A DNA stretch of 64,000 bases from Methylobacterium sp. WL119 (GTDB lineage Bacteria; Pseudomonadota; Alphaproteobacteria; Rhizobiales; Beijerinckiaceae): assembly GCF_008039875.1 (NCBI RefSeq), contig NZ_VRUU01000005.1:1-64000 (forward strand), given 5' to 3'. The position numbers and the translations under genes are program-made. The notes beneath the pieces are model-generated. The model ran no database searches and had not been told where the DNA came from. It saw only the letters and a program-made list of their open reading frames with translations. Every line of letters starts with the position of its first letter. The first letter of the stretch is position 1. Below, piece after piece: positions 1 to 9,840 of this stretch.

Positions 1-1202
1 CCCCCGCCCCCTGGGCCGAGCCCGTCGCCACCGCCCTGCTGGTTCTGGCCGACGGCACCATCCTCGAAGGCTTCGGCATCGGCCAGACCGGGATCGCCGA
101 CGGCGAGGTCTGCTTCAACACCGCGATGACCGGCTACCAGGAGATCCTGACGGATCCGTCCTATGCCGGGCAGATCGTCACCTTCACCTTCCCGCATATC
201 GGCAACACCGGCACCAACGACGAGGACCTCGAGAGCCTCGACGCGGCCCCGGCCTCGGGCGTGCGCGGCACGGTGATCGCCTCGGCCGTGACGCAGCCGT
301 CGAGCTGGCGCTCGTCGTCCCACCTCGATGCGTGGCTGAAGGCCCGCGGCATCCTCGGCATCACCGGGATCGACACCCGCGCGCTGACCGCCCGCATCCG
401 CGACCACGGCATGCCGAACGCGGTGATCGCCAACGATCCCCAGGGCAACTTCGACCGCGAGGCGCTGAAGGCGCGCGCCGCCGCGCTGGCGCCGATGGAA
501 GGCCTCGACCTCGTGCCCCCGGTCACCAGCCGCGAGCGCTCCGACTGGAGCGAGTCGACCTGGACGGTGAAGGCCGGCTACGGCCGCGGCGTTCCGGGCG
601 AGGGCCTGCGCGTCGTTGCGATCGATTACGGGGTGAAGCGCAACATCCTGCGGCTGCTGGCCGAGGCCGGCTGCTCGGTCACGGTCGTGCCGGCCACCAC
701 CAGCGCGGCCGACATCCTGGCGTTGAAGCCCGACGGCGTCTTCCTCTCGAACGGCCCCGGCGACCCGGCGGCAACCGGCGAGTACGCCGTCCCGGTGATC
801 CGCGAGCTGCTCGCCGAGAAGGTGCCGACCTTCGGCATCTGCCTCGGCCATCAGCTGATGGGGCTCGCGCTCGGCGGCCGCACGGTGAAGATGGGCCAGG
901 GCCATCACGGCGCGAACCATCCGGTCAAGGACAAGACCACCGGCAAGGTCGAGATCGTCTCGATGAACCACGGCTTCGCCGTCGATCCGGCGAGCCTGCC
1001 CGAGACCGCGGTCGAGACCCACGTCTCGCTGTTCGACGGCTCGAATTGCGGGCTGACGCTCACCGACCGCCCGGCCTTCTCGGTCCAGCACCACCCGGAA
1101 GCCTCGCCGGGCCCGCGCGACAGCCACTACCTGTTCGAGCGGTTCGTGACGCTGATGCGCTCGGGCACGCCGGAATCCCGCAAGCCCGAGACGGCGGCCT
1201 GA
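1..1202 (+). CDS. carA: Carbamoyl-phosphate synthase small subunit (5' end outside window)
   Basis: This is the glutaminase subunit of carbamoyl-phosphate synthase, which releases ammonia from glutamine for the large subunit in pyrimidine and arginine synthesis. The reading frame is open from base 3, so the N-terminus lies upstream and about 399 residues are visible. The N-terminal CPSase domain shows FNTAMTGYQEILTDPSY. The C-terminal class I glutamine amidotransferase domain shows the nucleophile-Cys motif FGICLGHQ and the His/Glu motif QHHPEASPGP. carB is not next to it on the right; three small unrelated ORFs follow. The assignment is secure. Confidence 0.97.
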   Translation, partial: PAPWAEPVATALLVLADGTILEGFGIGQTGIADGEVCFNTAMTGYQEILTDPSYAGQIVTFTFPHIGNTGTNDEDLESLDAAPASGVRGTVIASAVTQPSSWRSSSHLDAWLKARGILGITGIDTRALTARIRDHGMPNAVIANDPQGNFDREALKARAAALAPMEGLDLVPPVTSRERSDWSESTWTVKAGYGRGVPGEGLRVVAIDYGVKRNILRLLAEAGCSVTVVPATTSAADILALKPDGVFLSNGPGDPAATGEYAVPVIRELLAEKVPTFGICLGHQLMGLALGGRTVKMGQGHHGANHPVKDKTTGKVEIVSMNHGFAVDPASLPETAVETHVSLFDGSNCGLTLTDRPAFSVQHHPEASPGPRDSHYLFERFVTLMRSGTPESRKPETAA

Positions 1203-1359
1203 TCGACCGGTTCCGCCGCCCTCGCAACGCCGAAGACGCCGCGCTCCGCCATGTGGCGGGCGGGGCGCGTGACGATCGCGCCTGGCGGTCGGAAGCAACC
1301 GCCGCCTGCCGTCGGTGTTGTTGGTCCACACGATGGATCGACAGCCCGAAAGGCGCATC

Positions 1360-1689
1360 ATGGCCGAGCACGACGCAGACCGCCCCTCGCTGAAGGGGTT
1401 TTCCGCGAACGCGGACCGCAACGGGCAGGATCTCGGGCAGGATTCGCCTCTCGACGTCGGCAGCCCGGCCCGGACCCAGGCCGATCTGAAGGGCGATCCG
1501 GCGGGCGAGGCCGAGACCGCGCGGATCGCCTCGGGCATGCCGAGCGAGGACGCGACCGACCAGACCGAGGCCGAGACGCCGGCCGAGAACCTGCGGGCGA
1601 TCCGCGGCGAGGGTCAGCCGGGCGCCTCCGCCTCCGAGGCGATCGACCGTGCCACCGCGCCGGTCGGCCACGACGACGGCAAGCGCTGA
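1360..1689 (+). CDS. Small hydrophilic, probably disordered protein (1 of 3)
   Basis: Predicted 109-residue protein, very rich in Asp, Glu, Ala, Gly and Ser, with almost no large hydrophobic or aromatic residues and no cysteine or signal peptide. Such composition suggests intrinsic disorder, as in hydrophilin-type stress proteins, but no family was recognised. The ATG at 1360 was preferred over an upstream in-frame start at 1315 because a purine-rich GAAAGG lies just before it. Its stop overlaps the next start (TGATG), so translation of the two is probably coupled. Confidence 0.6.
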   Translation: MAEHDADRPSLKGFSANADRNGQDLGQDSPLDVGSPARTQADLKGDPAGEAETARIASGMPSEDATDQTEAETPAENLRAIRGEGQPGASASEAIDRATAPVGHDDGKR

Positions 1690-2006
1690 TGGCCCGCGAC
1701 ACGGACGAGGCCTCGCAGACCGTCACCCGCAAGCCGGACGATCAGGTCGGCAGCAGCGGCGAGCCCGCGGCCGGCGGCGGCGGCCAAACCGCCGAGCAGT
1801 CGGCGATCACCGACATGGGCACGGGCGGCAAGTCCGACCCCGAGCGCAAGTCCGACTGGAAGCAGGGCGGCGAGCCCGGCCGCGCTCCGCCGACGCCCGG
1901 CGGTTCGTCGGGCGGGCATTCCGACCAGAAGGCGTCGCGCGGCCCGCAGGCCGACGAGACCGTCGCCTCCGGGCATTACAAGGCCGAGCGCGAGGAGGGC
2001 GAATGA
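1689..2006 (+). CDS. Small hydrophilic Gly/Ser-rich protein (2 of 3)
   Basis: Predicted 105-residue protein starting at an ATG that shares its A with the preceding stop codon, and ending in an ATGA overlap with the next ORF. The sequence is Gly, Ser, Lys and Glu rich, includes a GGGG run (AAGGGGQTAEQ), and lacks any hydrophobic core, signal peptide or membrane segment. It is probably disordered. The frame is supported by the start/stop overlaps on both sides rather than by recognised homology. Confidence 0.6.
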   Translation: MARDTDEASQTVTRKPDDQVGSSGEPAAGGGGQTAEQSAITDMGTGGKSDPERKSDWKQGGEPGRAPPTPGGSSGGHSDQKASRGPQADETVASGHYKAEREEGE

Positions 2007-2167
2007 GCGATCACGACAAGCCGGCGGACGAGACGCCGGACACGAAGAAGCCCGCGAATTCCGCACCCGATGCGGTGATGGACCCGAACGAGAAGACCGA
2101 GGGTCATCCGGGCATGGGGCCGAAGGGCGGCGGCACTGACAAGGATACCGACCCGGGCGGCGGGTGA
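2003..2167 (+). CDS. Very small hydrophilic protein (3 of 3)
   Basis: Predicted 54-residue protein rich in Asp, Lys, Pro and Gly (MSDHDKPADETPDTKKPA at the start, a Gly-Gly-Gly end). It overlaps the preceding gene by ATGA and has a strong Shine-Dalgarno sequence, GAGGAGGG, just upstream, which is the best evidence that it is translated. No domain was recognised. With its two predecessors it forms a compact three-gene unit downstream of carA. Confidence 0.55.
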   Translation: MSDHDKPADETPDTKKPANSAPDAVMDPNEKTEGHPGMGPKGGGTDKDTDPGGG

Positions 2168-2231
2168 GCCTCGCCGCCGGAACCCTCCTCTTGTCGGGAG
2201 CCCTCGCTCCCTCGTCGCGGCAGACGCACCT

Positions 2232-2365
2232 TCCCTCCCCCCTCTGCGGGGGAGGGTGGACCTCGCGTGAGCGAGGGTCGGGAGAGGGGAGCGACCTCTC
2301 CGGACAGCGCGCTCCCCTCTCCCGACCCGCTTCGCGGGCCGCCTCCCCCGCAGAGGGGGGAGGGA
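2232..2365. repeat. 134-bp palindromic intergenic repeat
   Basis: The outer arms are a perfect 24-bp inverted repeat (2232-2255 and 2342-2365). An inner 19-bp perfect inverted repeat sits at 2275-2293 and 2310-2328, so the whole unit can fold into one long interrupted hairpin. It encodes no protein. Part of it resembles the stretch inside the ATPase gene at 37014-37125, suggesting a dispersed repeat family of the REP/MITE kind. Confidence 0.75.
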
Positions 2366-2405
2366 GCTGCCCCTATTTCGATAGCGTCACGATATCGACC
2401 CAACG

Positions 2406-2435
2406 AAAAAGGGCCGGGCGATCGCCGCCCGGCCC
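2406..2435 (-). terminator. Rho-independent terminator of typA
   Basis: Read on the minus strand, a perfect 10-bp stem (2426-2435 with 2411-2420) and 5-nt loop is followed by a run of five U (AAAAA at 2406-2410 on the plus strand). It begins 25 bp past the typA stop. Confidence 0.9.
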
Positions 2436-2460
2436 TTCGTATTCCGATCCTTATGGATCC

Positions 2461-4293
<1,833 letters not shown>

Positions 4294-4386
4294 GGTGTTT
4301 CCGAAGCGAGTAGAACCCGCCACGGGACGGACCGCGATTGCAGTCGGCCACGCCGGGTCGAGAACGGGTTCGAGCTATTGCGCCGC

Positions 4387-4414
4387 AATATAAGGAGTCG
4401 GCCTCGGCGGCAAG
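4387..4414 (-). promoter_or_regulatory. Possible sigma-70 promoter of typA
   Basis: On the minus strand CTTGCC (4409-4414) and TATATT (4387-4392) are 16 bp apart, about 90 bp upstream of the typA ATG. The -10 is good; the -35 fits the alphaproteobacterial CTTG-type element. It was found by eye only. Confidence 0.4.
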
Positions 4415-4448
4415 GGGGCAGCGGTTCTGCGGTGATCGCGAGCCCTGC

Positions 4449-4796
4449 TCAACCGTTCAGGGCGAGCGGCAGCGCCACGAGCGCGATCGGCAGCGCCAGC
4501 AACGCCGCCGGGCGGAGCCAGCCCGGGCGGTAGGACAGGAAGGCGACCACGAGCAGCGCCGCGCCGGTCAGGGCGCCGATCCATTGCACCGGACCGAAGT
4601 TCCAGCCCTCCAGCGCCACCGCCGCCACGAAGGAGAGGCCGATGCCGGACCAGCCGGCGATGCGCAGGGTCCGGGCGCGGGCCGCGCCGGGACGCACCAG
4701 GAAGGCGTCGCGATGGTGACGGTCGAGGCTGAGCGCCAGCGCCGACAGTCCGGCGAAGCACAGGGCGAGGTTGAGGCCGACGACGATGGCGGTCAC
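4449..4796 (-). CDS. DUF3325 family small inner-membrane protein
   Basis: Predicted 115-residue, strongly hydrophobic protein with about three to four membrane segments (for example VVGLNLALCFAGLSALALSL near the N-terminus and LLALPIALVALPLAL at the C-terminus). DUF3325 proteins are found with PepSY-TM and DUF3649 proteins in siderophore-utilisation loci, as here. The GTG start at 4796 overlaps the upstream PepSY gene stop by 4 bp (GTGA). The function within the trio is not established. Confidence 0.8.
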   Translation of the reverse strand: MTAIVVGLNLALCFAGLSALALSLDRHHRDAFLVRPGAARARTLRIAGWSGIGLSFVAAVALEGWNFGPVQWIGALTGAALLVVAFLSYRPGWLRPAALLALPIALVALPLALNG

Positions 4797-6331
4797 GCGC
4801 GCAGGGCCTCCCCGCCCGTGATGCCGGCGTCCGCCCGGAGCGCCGGCCGGAGCCGCGCCTGCCCCGCCTTCCGCGCGGCGAGCCCGAGGAGGATGCCGAG
4901 GGCGATCATCGCGGCGTCGAAGCCGAGGAAGCGCGTCTCGCCGGCGAGCGGATGCAGGCCGGTGGTGAGCGCGCCGACGACCGGCACCGCCAGGAATAGG
5001 CCTCCGACCAGCCCGAGGCCTTCGCGCCAGACCGATTCGGCCGGGCGGAGGGCGCCGGCGACCGCCACCAGCGCCCAGGCGCCGAAGAACGTTCCAACCT
5101 CCCAATCCGCGCGGGCGGCAAGGTCGAGCGGCAGCAGGCGGTTGGCCAGGAAGTAGGCGGCGATTCCGGCGGGCAGGCCGACGATGGTCCCGACGTTGAG
5201 CGTCCGCACCAGCCGCAGGCCGAAGCCTTCCGCCTCCGCCCCTTGCGGCGCCCGCGCCACGGCCCACAGCACGAGCCCGGTGGCGACGGTGGCGGCGCCC
5301 ATCACCCCGCACAGGAAGAACAGCACGCGCAGGGCCGCGCCGGCGAAGTGCCCCTCGTGCAGCCCGAGCATGACGGTCGAGGTCTTGGCCGCGGCGCGGG
5401 TCGCGCCGTTGCTGCCGAGCATCGCCCCGGTCGCGCCGTCGAACGCGATCTGCGGATGCTCGTGGGCAAGCCCGTGCGGCTCCTCGAAGACCGCAAGCAC
5501 GGAGGGCGTCGCGTCGGCAGGGTTGAAGACGGAGACCCCTTCCGGCGCCTCGCCCCTGGCGGCGATGCCCTGCGCGACCATGCCGGAGAGCGGCGCCAGG
5601 GTGCCGGGCTTCCCGGACGGGGCGCGGAGCTCCGGCATCAGCCCGCTGTCGACGTAGAAGCGCATCTCGTCGCCCTTGTAGGCGGAGACGACGCCCCACG
5701 GCATGTACATCGGCGCGAGGGTGACGAGGCCGGTATAGGTGATCATCAGGTGGAACGGCAGCGCGAGCACGCCGAACACGTTGTGCGCATCGAGCCAGCC
5801 GCGCTGCGAACGACGCCGCCGGAAGGTGAAGAAGTCGGCGAAGATCCTGCGGTGGGTGACGATGCCCGAGACCAGTGCCACCAGCATCACCAGCGCGCAG
5901 GTGCCGACGATCCAGCGGCCCCAGAGCGGCGGCATGCCGAGCTCGAAATGGAAGCGGTAGAGGAAGTCGCCGCCGCGTGTGTCGCGGGCCTTGGTCGGCG
6001 TCCCGGTGGCGGGATCGAGCAGGGCCTGATGGAACGGGCCTTCCAGGCTCTTCCACCACATCACGCCGATCAGCGGCTTCTCGGGCTTCGGCAGCTCGAT
6101 GTACCAGCCGGTGGCGTCGGGCATCGCCCTCTGCAGGTAGGCGGCGGCGAGGTCGGCGGAGCGGGCCGGGTCGCTCGCGGTCTCGGCGAGCTCCGGCCGC
6201 ATCCACTGCGAGATCTCGGTCCGGTAGTAGCTCGCAGTGCCGGTGACGAAGACGCAAAACAGCACCCAGCCGACGACGAGGCCGGACCAGGCGTGCAGCC
6301 ACGCCATCGATTGGCGAAAACCCTGCCTCAT
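4793..6331 (-). CDS. PepSY-associated TM protein, siderophore/iron utilisation
   Basis: Predicted 512-residue inner-membrane protein of the PepSY-TM family (FoxB/PiuB-like), in which members help reduce or release iron from siderophores at the inner membrane. The N-terminal helix LHAWSGLVVGWVLFCVFVTG is followed by a long periplasmic PepSY region. Further helices lie near ALVMLVALVSGIVTHRRIF and FHLMITYTGLVTLAPMYMPW, with a hydrophobic C-terminal third. His residues flank several helices, consistent with haem or metal binding (inference). The ATG at 6331 overlaps the upstream DUF3649 stop by ATGA, placing it in the middle of a three-gene operon. Confidence 0.88.
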   Translation of the reverse strand: MRQGFRQSMAWLHAWSGLVVGWVLFCVFVTGTASYYRTEISQWMRPELAETASDPARSADLAAAYLQRAMPDATGWYIELPKPEKPLIGVMWWKSLEGPFHQALLDPATGTPTKARDTRGGDFLYRFHFELGMPPLWGRWIVGTCALVMLVALVSGIVTHRRIFADFFTFRRRRSQRGWLDAHNVFGVLALPFHLMITYTGLVTLAPMYMPWGVVSAYKGDEMRFYVDSGLMPELRAPSGKPGTLAPLSGMVAQGIAARGEAPEGVSVFNPADATPSVLAVFEEPHGLAHEHPQIAFDGATGAMLGSNGATRAAAKTSTVMLGLHEGHFAGAALRVLFFLCGVMGAATVATGLVLWAVARAPQGAEAEGFGLRLVRTLNVGTIVGLPAGIAAYFLANRLLPLDLAARADWEVGTFFGAWALVAVAGALRPAESVWREGLGLVGGLFLAVPVVGALTTGLHPLAGETRFLGFDAAMIALGILLGLAARKAGQARLRPALRADAGITGGEALRA

Positions 6332-6645
6332 GCGGCACCGACCGCAGCGAAGCCGCCGGCGAGCCAGAGCCCGCCGCCGAGGACGGCCGCGAGCCCGGCG
6401 ACCGTCAGGGCGGCACGGCCGAGCGTCGGCGCGGCGAAGACGTAGATCACCACGGCGACCATCACCGCGAAGCTCAGGAGGGTCGCCGTCGCGACCGCCT
6501 CGGAGCGGACGAGCGGCAGCGTCAACGACAGCAGGGCGGTCAGCAGCGCCGCCACCGCGTAGCCGCCGGCGACCGCGAGCACGATCCGCCCCACGACCGC
6601 GAGGCGGTAGGCCGGACGGCGGCGTGCGACCTTCTGCGGTGCCAT
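6328..6645 (-). CDS. DUF3649 family inner-membrane protein
   Basis: Predicted 105-residue protein with about three membrane segments (LAVVGRIVLAVAGGYAVAAL, TATLLSFAVMVAVVIYVFAA, LTVAGLAAVLGGGLWLAGGF). It is the first gene of the DUF3649/PepSY/DUF3325 operon common downstream of TonB-dependent siderophore receptors. The start MAPQKVARRRPAYR (6645) places a basic stretch before the first helix; a longer frame upstream to 6726 lacks support. No receptor gene is next to it here, since the region to its right is divergent minC. Confidence 0.78.
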   Translation of the reverse strand: MAPQKVARRRPAYRLAVVGRIVLAVAGGYAVAALLTALLSLTLPLVRSEAVATATLLSFAVMVAVVIYVFAAPTLGRAALTVAGLAAVLGGGLWLAGGFAAVGAA

Positions 6646-6915
6646 CGGGCCGACTCCAAGGGGCTTCACGCCCTCGAAGGGCGGCGTTCCGTGCCGGGGG
6701 TAGCAAGGCGCCCTGCGGCCGCGCAACCGCTATGTTTCAGAACCATTCCAGTTCTCGCCCAACGGTTTAGCTGTCGTCGACGACGGGATTGCGGGGTGCG
6801 TCTCGAACGTGCGCGACCATCGGCGGGCGACAAGGGGCGTGGGCAAGCGCCCGGCAAGGATTGCTCCGCGGGCGCGCACGCCGCATGCAGGCAGGGTCCA
6901 GGCCCGACACGCGAG

Positions 6916-7659
6916 ATGCCGACCCCCGTGACCCAGCCCAAGCCCGATGCGCCCCGTCCGCCGATCCGCTTCCGCGGCCGCTCGTTCATGGCGACCGTGC
7001 TCGCGCCGCTGCCCCCGATCGAGGATTGGCTCGCCGATCTCGACGCCCTGCGCCAGCGCGCACCCGCGTTCTTCGCCGGGCGCCCGGTGATCCTCGATCT
7101 CACCGGGCTTACGCTCGATCGCGACGACCTGACCGGTCTGGTGGCCGAGCTCTCGGCGCGCGCCATCGCGATCTACGGGATCGAGGGCGCGGCGCCCGCG
7201 CTGCTCGGGCCGGGCCTGCCGCCGGCGCTGGCGGGAGGGCGGCCGACCGGGGAGATCAAGATCCCCGAGGCCGAAGCCCCCTCCCCCGAGGCGGCCGTGC
7301 CGGCGCCGCCCGCGCAGGCTTCGGCCGTCTCGCTGATCCTCGACGCACCGGTGCGCTCGGGCCAGGCGGTTCTGCATCTCGAGGGCGACGTGACGGTGAT
7401 GGGCGCCGTCGCCTCGGGCGCCGAGGTGATCGCTGGCGGCTCGATCCACGTCTACGGCGCCCTGCGCGGCCGCGCGATCGCCGGTGCCGCCGGCAACCCG
7501 AACGCGCGGATCTGGTGCCGCAAGTTTGAGCCCGAGCTGATCGCGATCGACGGCCTGTACAAGGCCGCCGACGACCTCGATCCGAGCTTCACCGGCCAGG
7601 GCGTCGAGGTGCGGCTCGTCGAGGACGCGATCCGCTTGGCGCTGCTGGAGCGCGGCTGA
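6916..7659 (+). CDS. minC: Septum site-determining protein MinC, first copy
   Basis: MinC with MinD inhibits FtsZ assembly away from midcell. This 247-residue protein has the N-terminal FtsZ-inhibiting domain (IRFRGRSFMATVLAP, then LADLDALRQRAPAFFAGRPV), a Pro/Ala-rich linker, and the C-terminal beta-helix that dimerises and binds MinD. Conserved positions there include RSGQ, GDVTVMGAVASGAEVIAGG, IHVYGALRGRAIAGA and ARIWCRKFEPEL. A second, longer minC lies 104 bp downstream, followed by minD and minE. The ATG at 6916 has no clear Shine-Dalgarno sequence, so the start is less certain than the gene. Confidence 0.9.
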   Translation: MPTPVTQPKPDAPRPPIRFRGRSFMATVLAPLPPIEDWLADLDALRQRAPAFFAGRPVILDLTGLTLDRDDLTGLVAELSARAIAIYGIEGAAPALLGPGLPPALAGGRPTGEIKIPEAEAPSPEAAVPAPPAQASAVSLILDAPVRSGQAVLHLEGDVTVMGAVASGAEVIAGGSIHVYGALRGRAIAGAAGNPNARIWCRKFEPELIAIDGLYKAADDLDPSFTGQGVEVRLVEDAIRLALLERG

Positions 7660-7707
7660 GCCGACATCACAGGATCCGGGCATGAGATTGCGACAGGATC
7701 CTCATCC

Positions 7708-7722
7708 TTAACCGTTCGGTAA
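7708..7722 (+). promoter_or_regulatory. Candidate CtrA box upstream of second minC
   Basis: TTAA-N7-GTAA at 7708-7722 matches the CtrA consensus TTAA-N7-TTAA at seven of eight fixed positions. It lies 42-56 bp upstream of the second minC start, in the only sizeable gap of the min cluster. CtrA control of division genes is known in alphaproteobacteria; binding here is inference. Confidence 0.4.
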
Positions 7723-7763
7723 CCATATCCGCCGTCAATGATCCGGTAAGGAATCGTTGACCC

Positions 7764-8591
7764 GTGAAAACACAGATCGTTCCGGACCCCAACCGTCCCG
7801 TTCCGGCACAGCCCGAGAAAGCCGTTTCCCTGGAGACGGTTGCTGCGCCCGCCGGCACCGAATCGTCCGCGCCCGAGCCGGCTACGGCAGCCTCGGACCC
7901 GGCAAAACCTGCCGCCCCGGCGAAGCCCGCCGCCCGACGCGCCCTCGCCTTCCGAGGGCGTGCGTTCAAGGCGATGGCGCTGAAGCCCGAGCCGCCGCTC
8001 GCCGACTGGCTGGCGGATCTCGACGCGGCGCTCAAGCGCTCGCCGACCCTGTTCGACGGGCGCGCGATCATCCTCGATCTCGGCGCCCTGCGCCCGGACC
8101 ACGACGCGCTGCAGGCGCTGGTGGCCGACCTCGTCGGACGACGCGTCCGCATCCTCGGCTTCGAGGGCGTGGAAACGATCGCACCCGGCCTGCCGCCGCT
8201 GCTCGTCGGCGGGCGTCCGGCGACCAATCTGGATCTGCCGAAGGTGCCGGACGAGCCGGTCTCCACCTCGATCACCATCGAGGGCTCGGTCCGCTCCGGG
8301 CAGACGGTGGTGCATCCCACCGGGGACGTCACGGTAATGGGCTCGGTCTCGTCCGGGGCGGAGATCCTCGCGGGCGGCTCCATCCACATCTACGGCGCGC
8401 TGCGCGGCCGGGCGATCGCGGGCGCCGCCCGCAACCCGCGGGCCCGCATCTACTGCCGCAAGTTCCAGCCCGAGTTGCTCGGGATCGATCGCCTCGTCCG
8501 CACGGCCGAGGACATCGGAACGCAGCTGCAGGGCAAACCCGTACAGATCTGGCTCGACGGCGGCGCGATCCGCATGGCCGGCCTGGACTGA
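7764..8591 (+). CDS. minC: Septum site-determining protein MinC, second copy
   Basis: Predicted 275-residue MinC paralogue with the same domain order as its neighbour. It has an extra 50-residue Pro/Ala/Glu-rich N-terminal extension, then the N-terminal domain (LAFRGRAFKAMALKPEPPLA), a short linker and the beta-helix (RSGQTVVHPTGDVTVMGS, SIHIYGALRGRAIAGAARNP, RARIYCRKFQPEL). A GTG start with GGTAAGGA about 12 bp upstream was used. It is 53 bp from minD. The intact conserved residues suggest both copies are functional, this one being the conventional minCDE member. Confidence 0.93.
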   Translation: MKTQIVPDPNRPVPAQPEKAVSLETVAAPAGTESSAPEPATAASDPAKPAAPAKPAARRALAFRGRAFKAMALKPEPPLADWLADLDAALKRSPTLFDGRAIILDLGALRPDHDALQALVADLVGRRVRILGFEGVETIAPGLPPLLVGGRPATNLDLPKVPDEPVSTSITIEGSVRSGQTVVHPTGDVTVMGSVSSGAEILAGGSIHIYGALRGRAIAGAARNPRARIYCRKFQPELLGIDRLVRTAEDIGTQLQGKPVQIWLDGGAIRMAGLD

Positions 8592-8644
8592 CTTTCGAAC
8601 TTTCAGAACTCGATCCGATCACCGCAGATCAAGGAGCGACACGC

Positions 8645-9460
8645 GTGGCAAAGGTTTTGGTCGTCACATCGGGCAAGGGCGGCGTCGGCAAGACGACGAC
8701 AACGGCGGCACTCGGCGCCGCGATCGCGCAGGGCGGGCAGAGCGTCTGCGTCGTCGATTTCGACGTCGGCCTGCGCAACCTCGACCTCGTCATGGGTGCC
8801 GAGCGCCGGGTCGTCTACGACCTCATCAACGTGGTCAACGGCGATGCCAAGCTCAACCAGGCGGTGATCCGCGACAAGCGGCTCGAGACCCTGCACCTGC
8901 TGCCGGCCTCGCAGACCCGCGACAAGGACGCGCTCACCGACGAGGGCGTCGCCCGCGTCATGGAAGAGCTCCGCGAGAAGTTCGACTGGGTGATCTGCGA
9001 TTCGCCCGCCGGCATCGAGCGGGGCGCCCAGCTCGCCATGCGCCACGCCGACGTCGCGGTGGTGGTGACCAACCCGGAAGTTTCGTCGGTGCGCGACTCC
9101 GACCGCATCATCGGCCTGCTCGACTCCAAGACGATCAAGGCCGAGCGCGGCGAGAACATGGACAAGCACCTGATCCTGACCCGCTACGACCCCGCCCGGG
9201 CCGACCGCGGCGACATGCTCAAGGTCGAGGACGTGCTCGAGATCCTCTCGATCCCGCTCCTGGCGATCATCCCCGAGAGCCAGGAAGTGCTGCGCGCCTC
9301 GAACGTCGGCTGCCCGGTGACGCTGAACAACCCGCACTGCGCGCCGGCCCGTGCCTATTCCGACGCGGTGCGCCGGCTCAAGGGCGAAGAGCTGCCGATG
9401 ACCATGCCGACGGATCGCAAGTCCTTCCTCGACAAGCTGTTCCTGCGGAGGGCCGCATGA
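8645..9460 (+). CDS. minD: Septum site-determining ATPase MinD
   Basis: ParA/MinD-family ATPase that cycles on and off the inner membrane, recruits MinC and is stimulated by MinE. The 271-residue product shows the deviant Walker A SGKGGVGKTTTT (signature Lys11 and Lys16), switch I around DFDVGLRNLDLVMG, the Walker B-like VICDSPAGIE, and a C-terminal amphipathic helix SFLDKLFLRRAA for membrane targeting. The GTG start is preceded by AAGGAG at good spacing. Its stop overlaps the minE start (ATGA). Confidence 0.98.
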   Translation: MAKVLVVTSGKGGVGKTTTTAALGAAIAQGGQSVCVVDFDVGLRNLDLVMGAERRVVYDLINVVNGDAKLNQAVIRDKRLETLHLLPASQTRDKDALTDEGVARVMEELREKFDWVICDSPAGIERGAQLAMRHADVAVVVTNPEVSSVRDSDRIIGLLDSKTIKAERGENMDKHLILTRYDPARADRGDMLKVEDVLEILSIPLLAIIPESQEVLRASNVGCPVTLNNPHCAPARAYSDAVRRLKGEELPMTMPTDRKSFLDKLFLRRAA

Positions 9461-9783
9461 CCCTCCTCGGTCTCTTCAACAAGCGCGCATCCGGCTCCGT
9501 CGCCCGCGAGCGCCTGCAACTGATCCTCGCCCACGAGCGCTCCGAGACCGGCCAGCCCGACCTCGTGATCACGCTGCGCGAGGAGATCCTGGCGGTCATC
9601 GCCAAGCACGTCTCGGTCGAGCGCGACAAGGTCAAGATCACGCTCGAACGCGGCGAGGGCGTCTCGACGCTCGGGCTCGACATCGAGCTGCCGCTGATAG
9701 CCTCGAAGACGCGGACCGAGGCGAAGCCCGAGAAGGCGGCCCTGGAGAAGGCAGCGCCGGAGAAGCGCAAGCAAGCGGCCTGA
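9457..9783 (+). CDS. minE: Cell division topological specificity factor MinE
   Basis: MinE stimulates MinD ATPase and confines MinCD to the poles. The 108-residue protein begins with the membrane-targeting MTLLGLFNKR and the MinD-binding helix (ARERLQLILAHERSE), followed by the topological specificity domain (EEILAVIAKHVSVERDKVKI, LDIELPL). A Lys/Glu/Ala-rich tail of about 25 residues makes it longer than the usual 85-90. Translationally coupled to minD (ATGA) and followed by a strong terminator. Confidence 0.97.
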   Translation: MTLLGLFNKRASGSVARERLQLILAHERSETGQPDLVITLREEILAVIAKHVSVERDKVKITLERGEGVSTLGLDIELPLIASKTRTEAKPEKAALEKAAPEKRKQAA

Positions 9784-9806
9784 ATGGCTGCTCGGCCCGA
9801 CTGGCC

Positions 9807-9840
9807 AGCCCGCGGATCCCAGCGATCCGCGGGCTTTTTC
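9807..9840 (+). terminator. Rho-independent terminator after minE
   Basis: Perfect 12-bp stem (9807-9818 with 9824-9835), 5-nt loop and a T run ending TTTTTC. It begins 24 bp after the minE stop. Confidence 0.9.
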
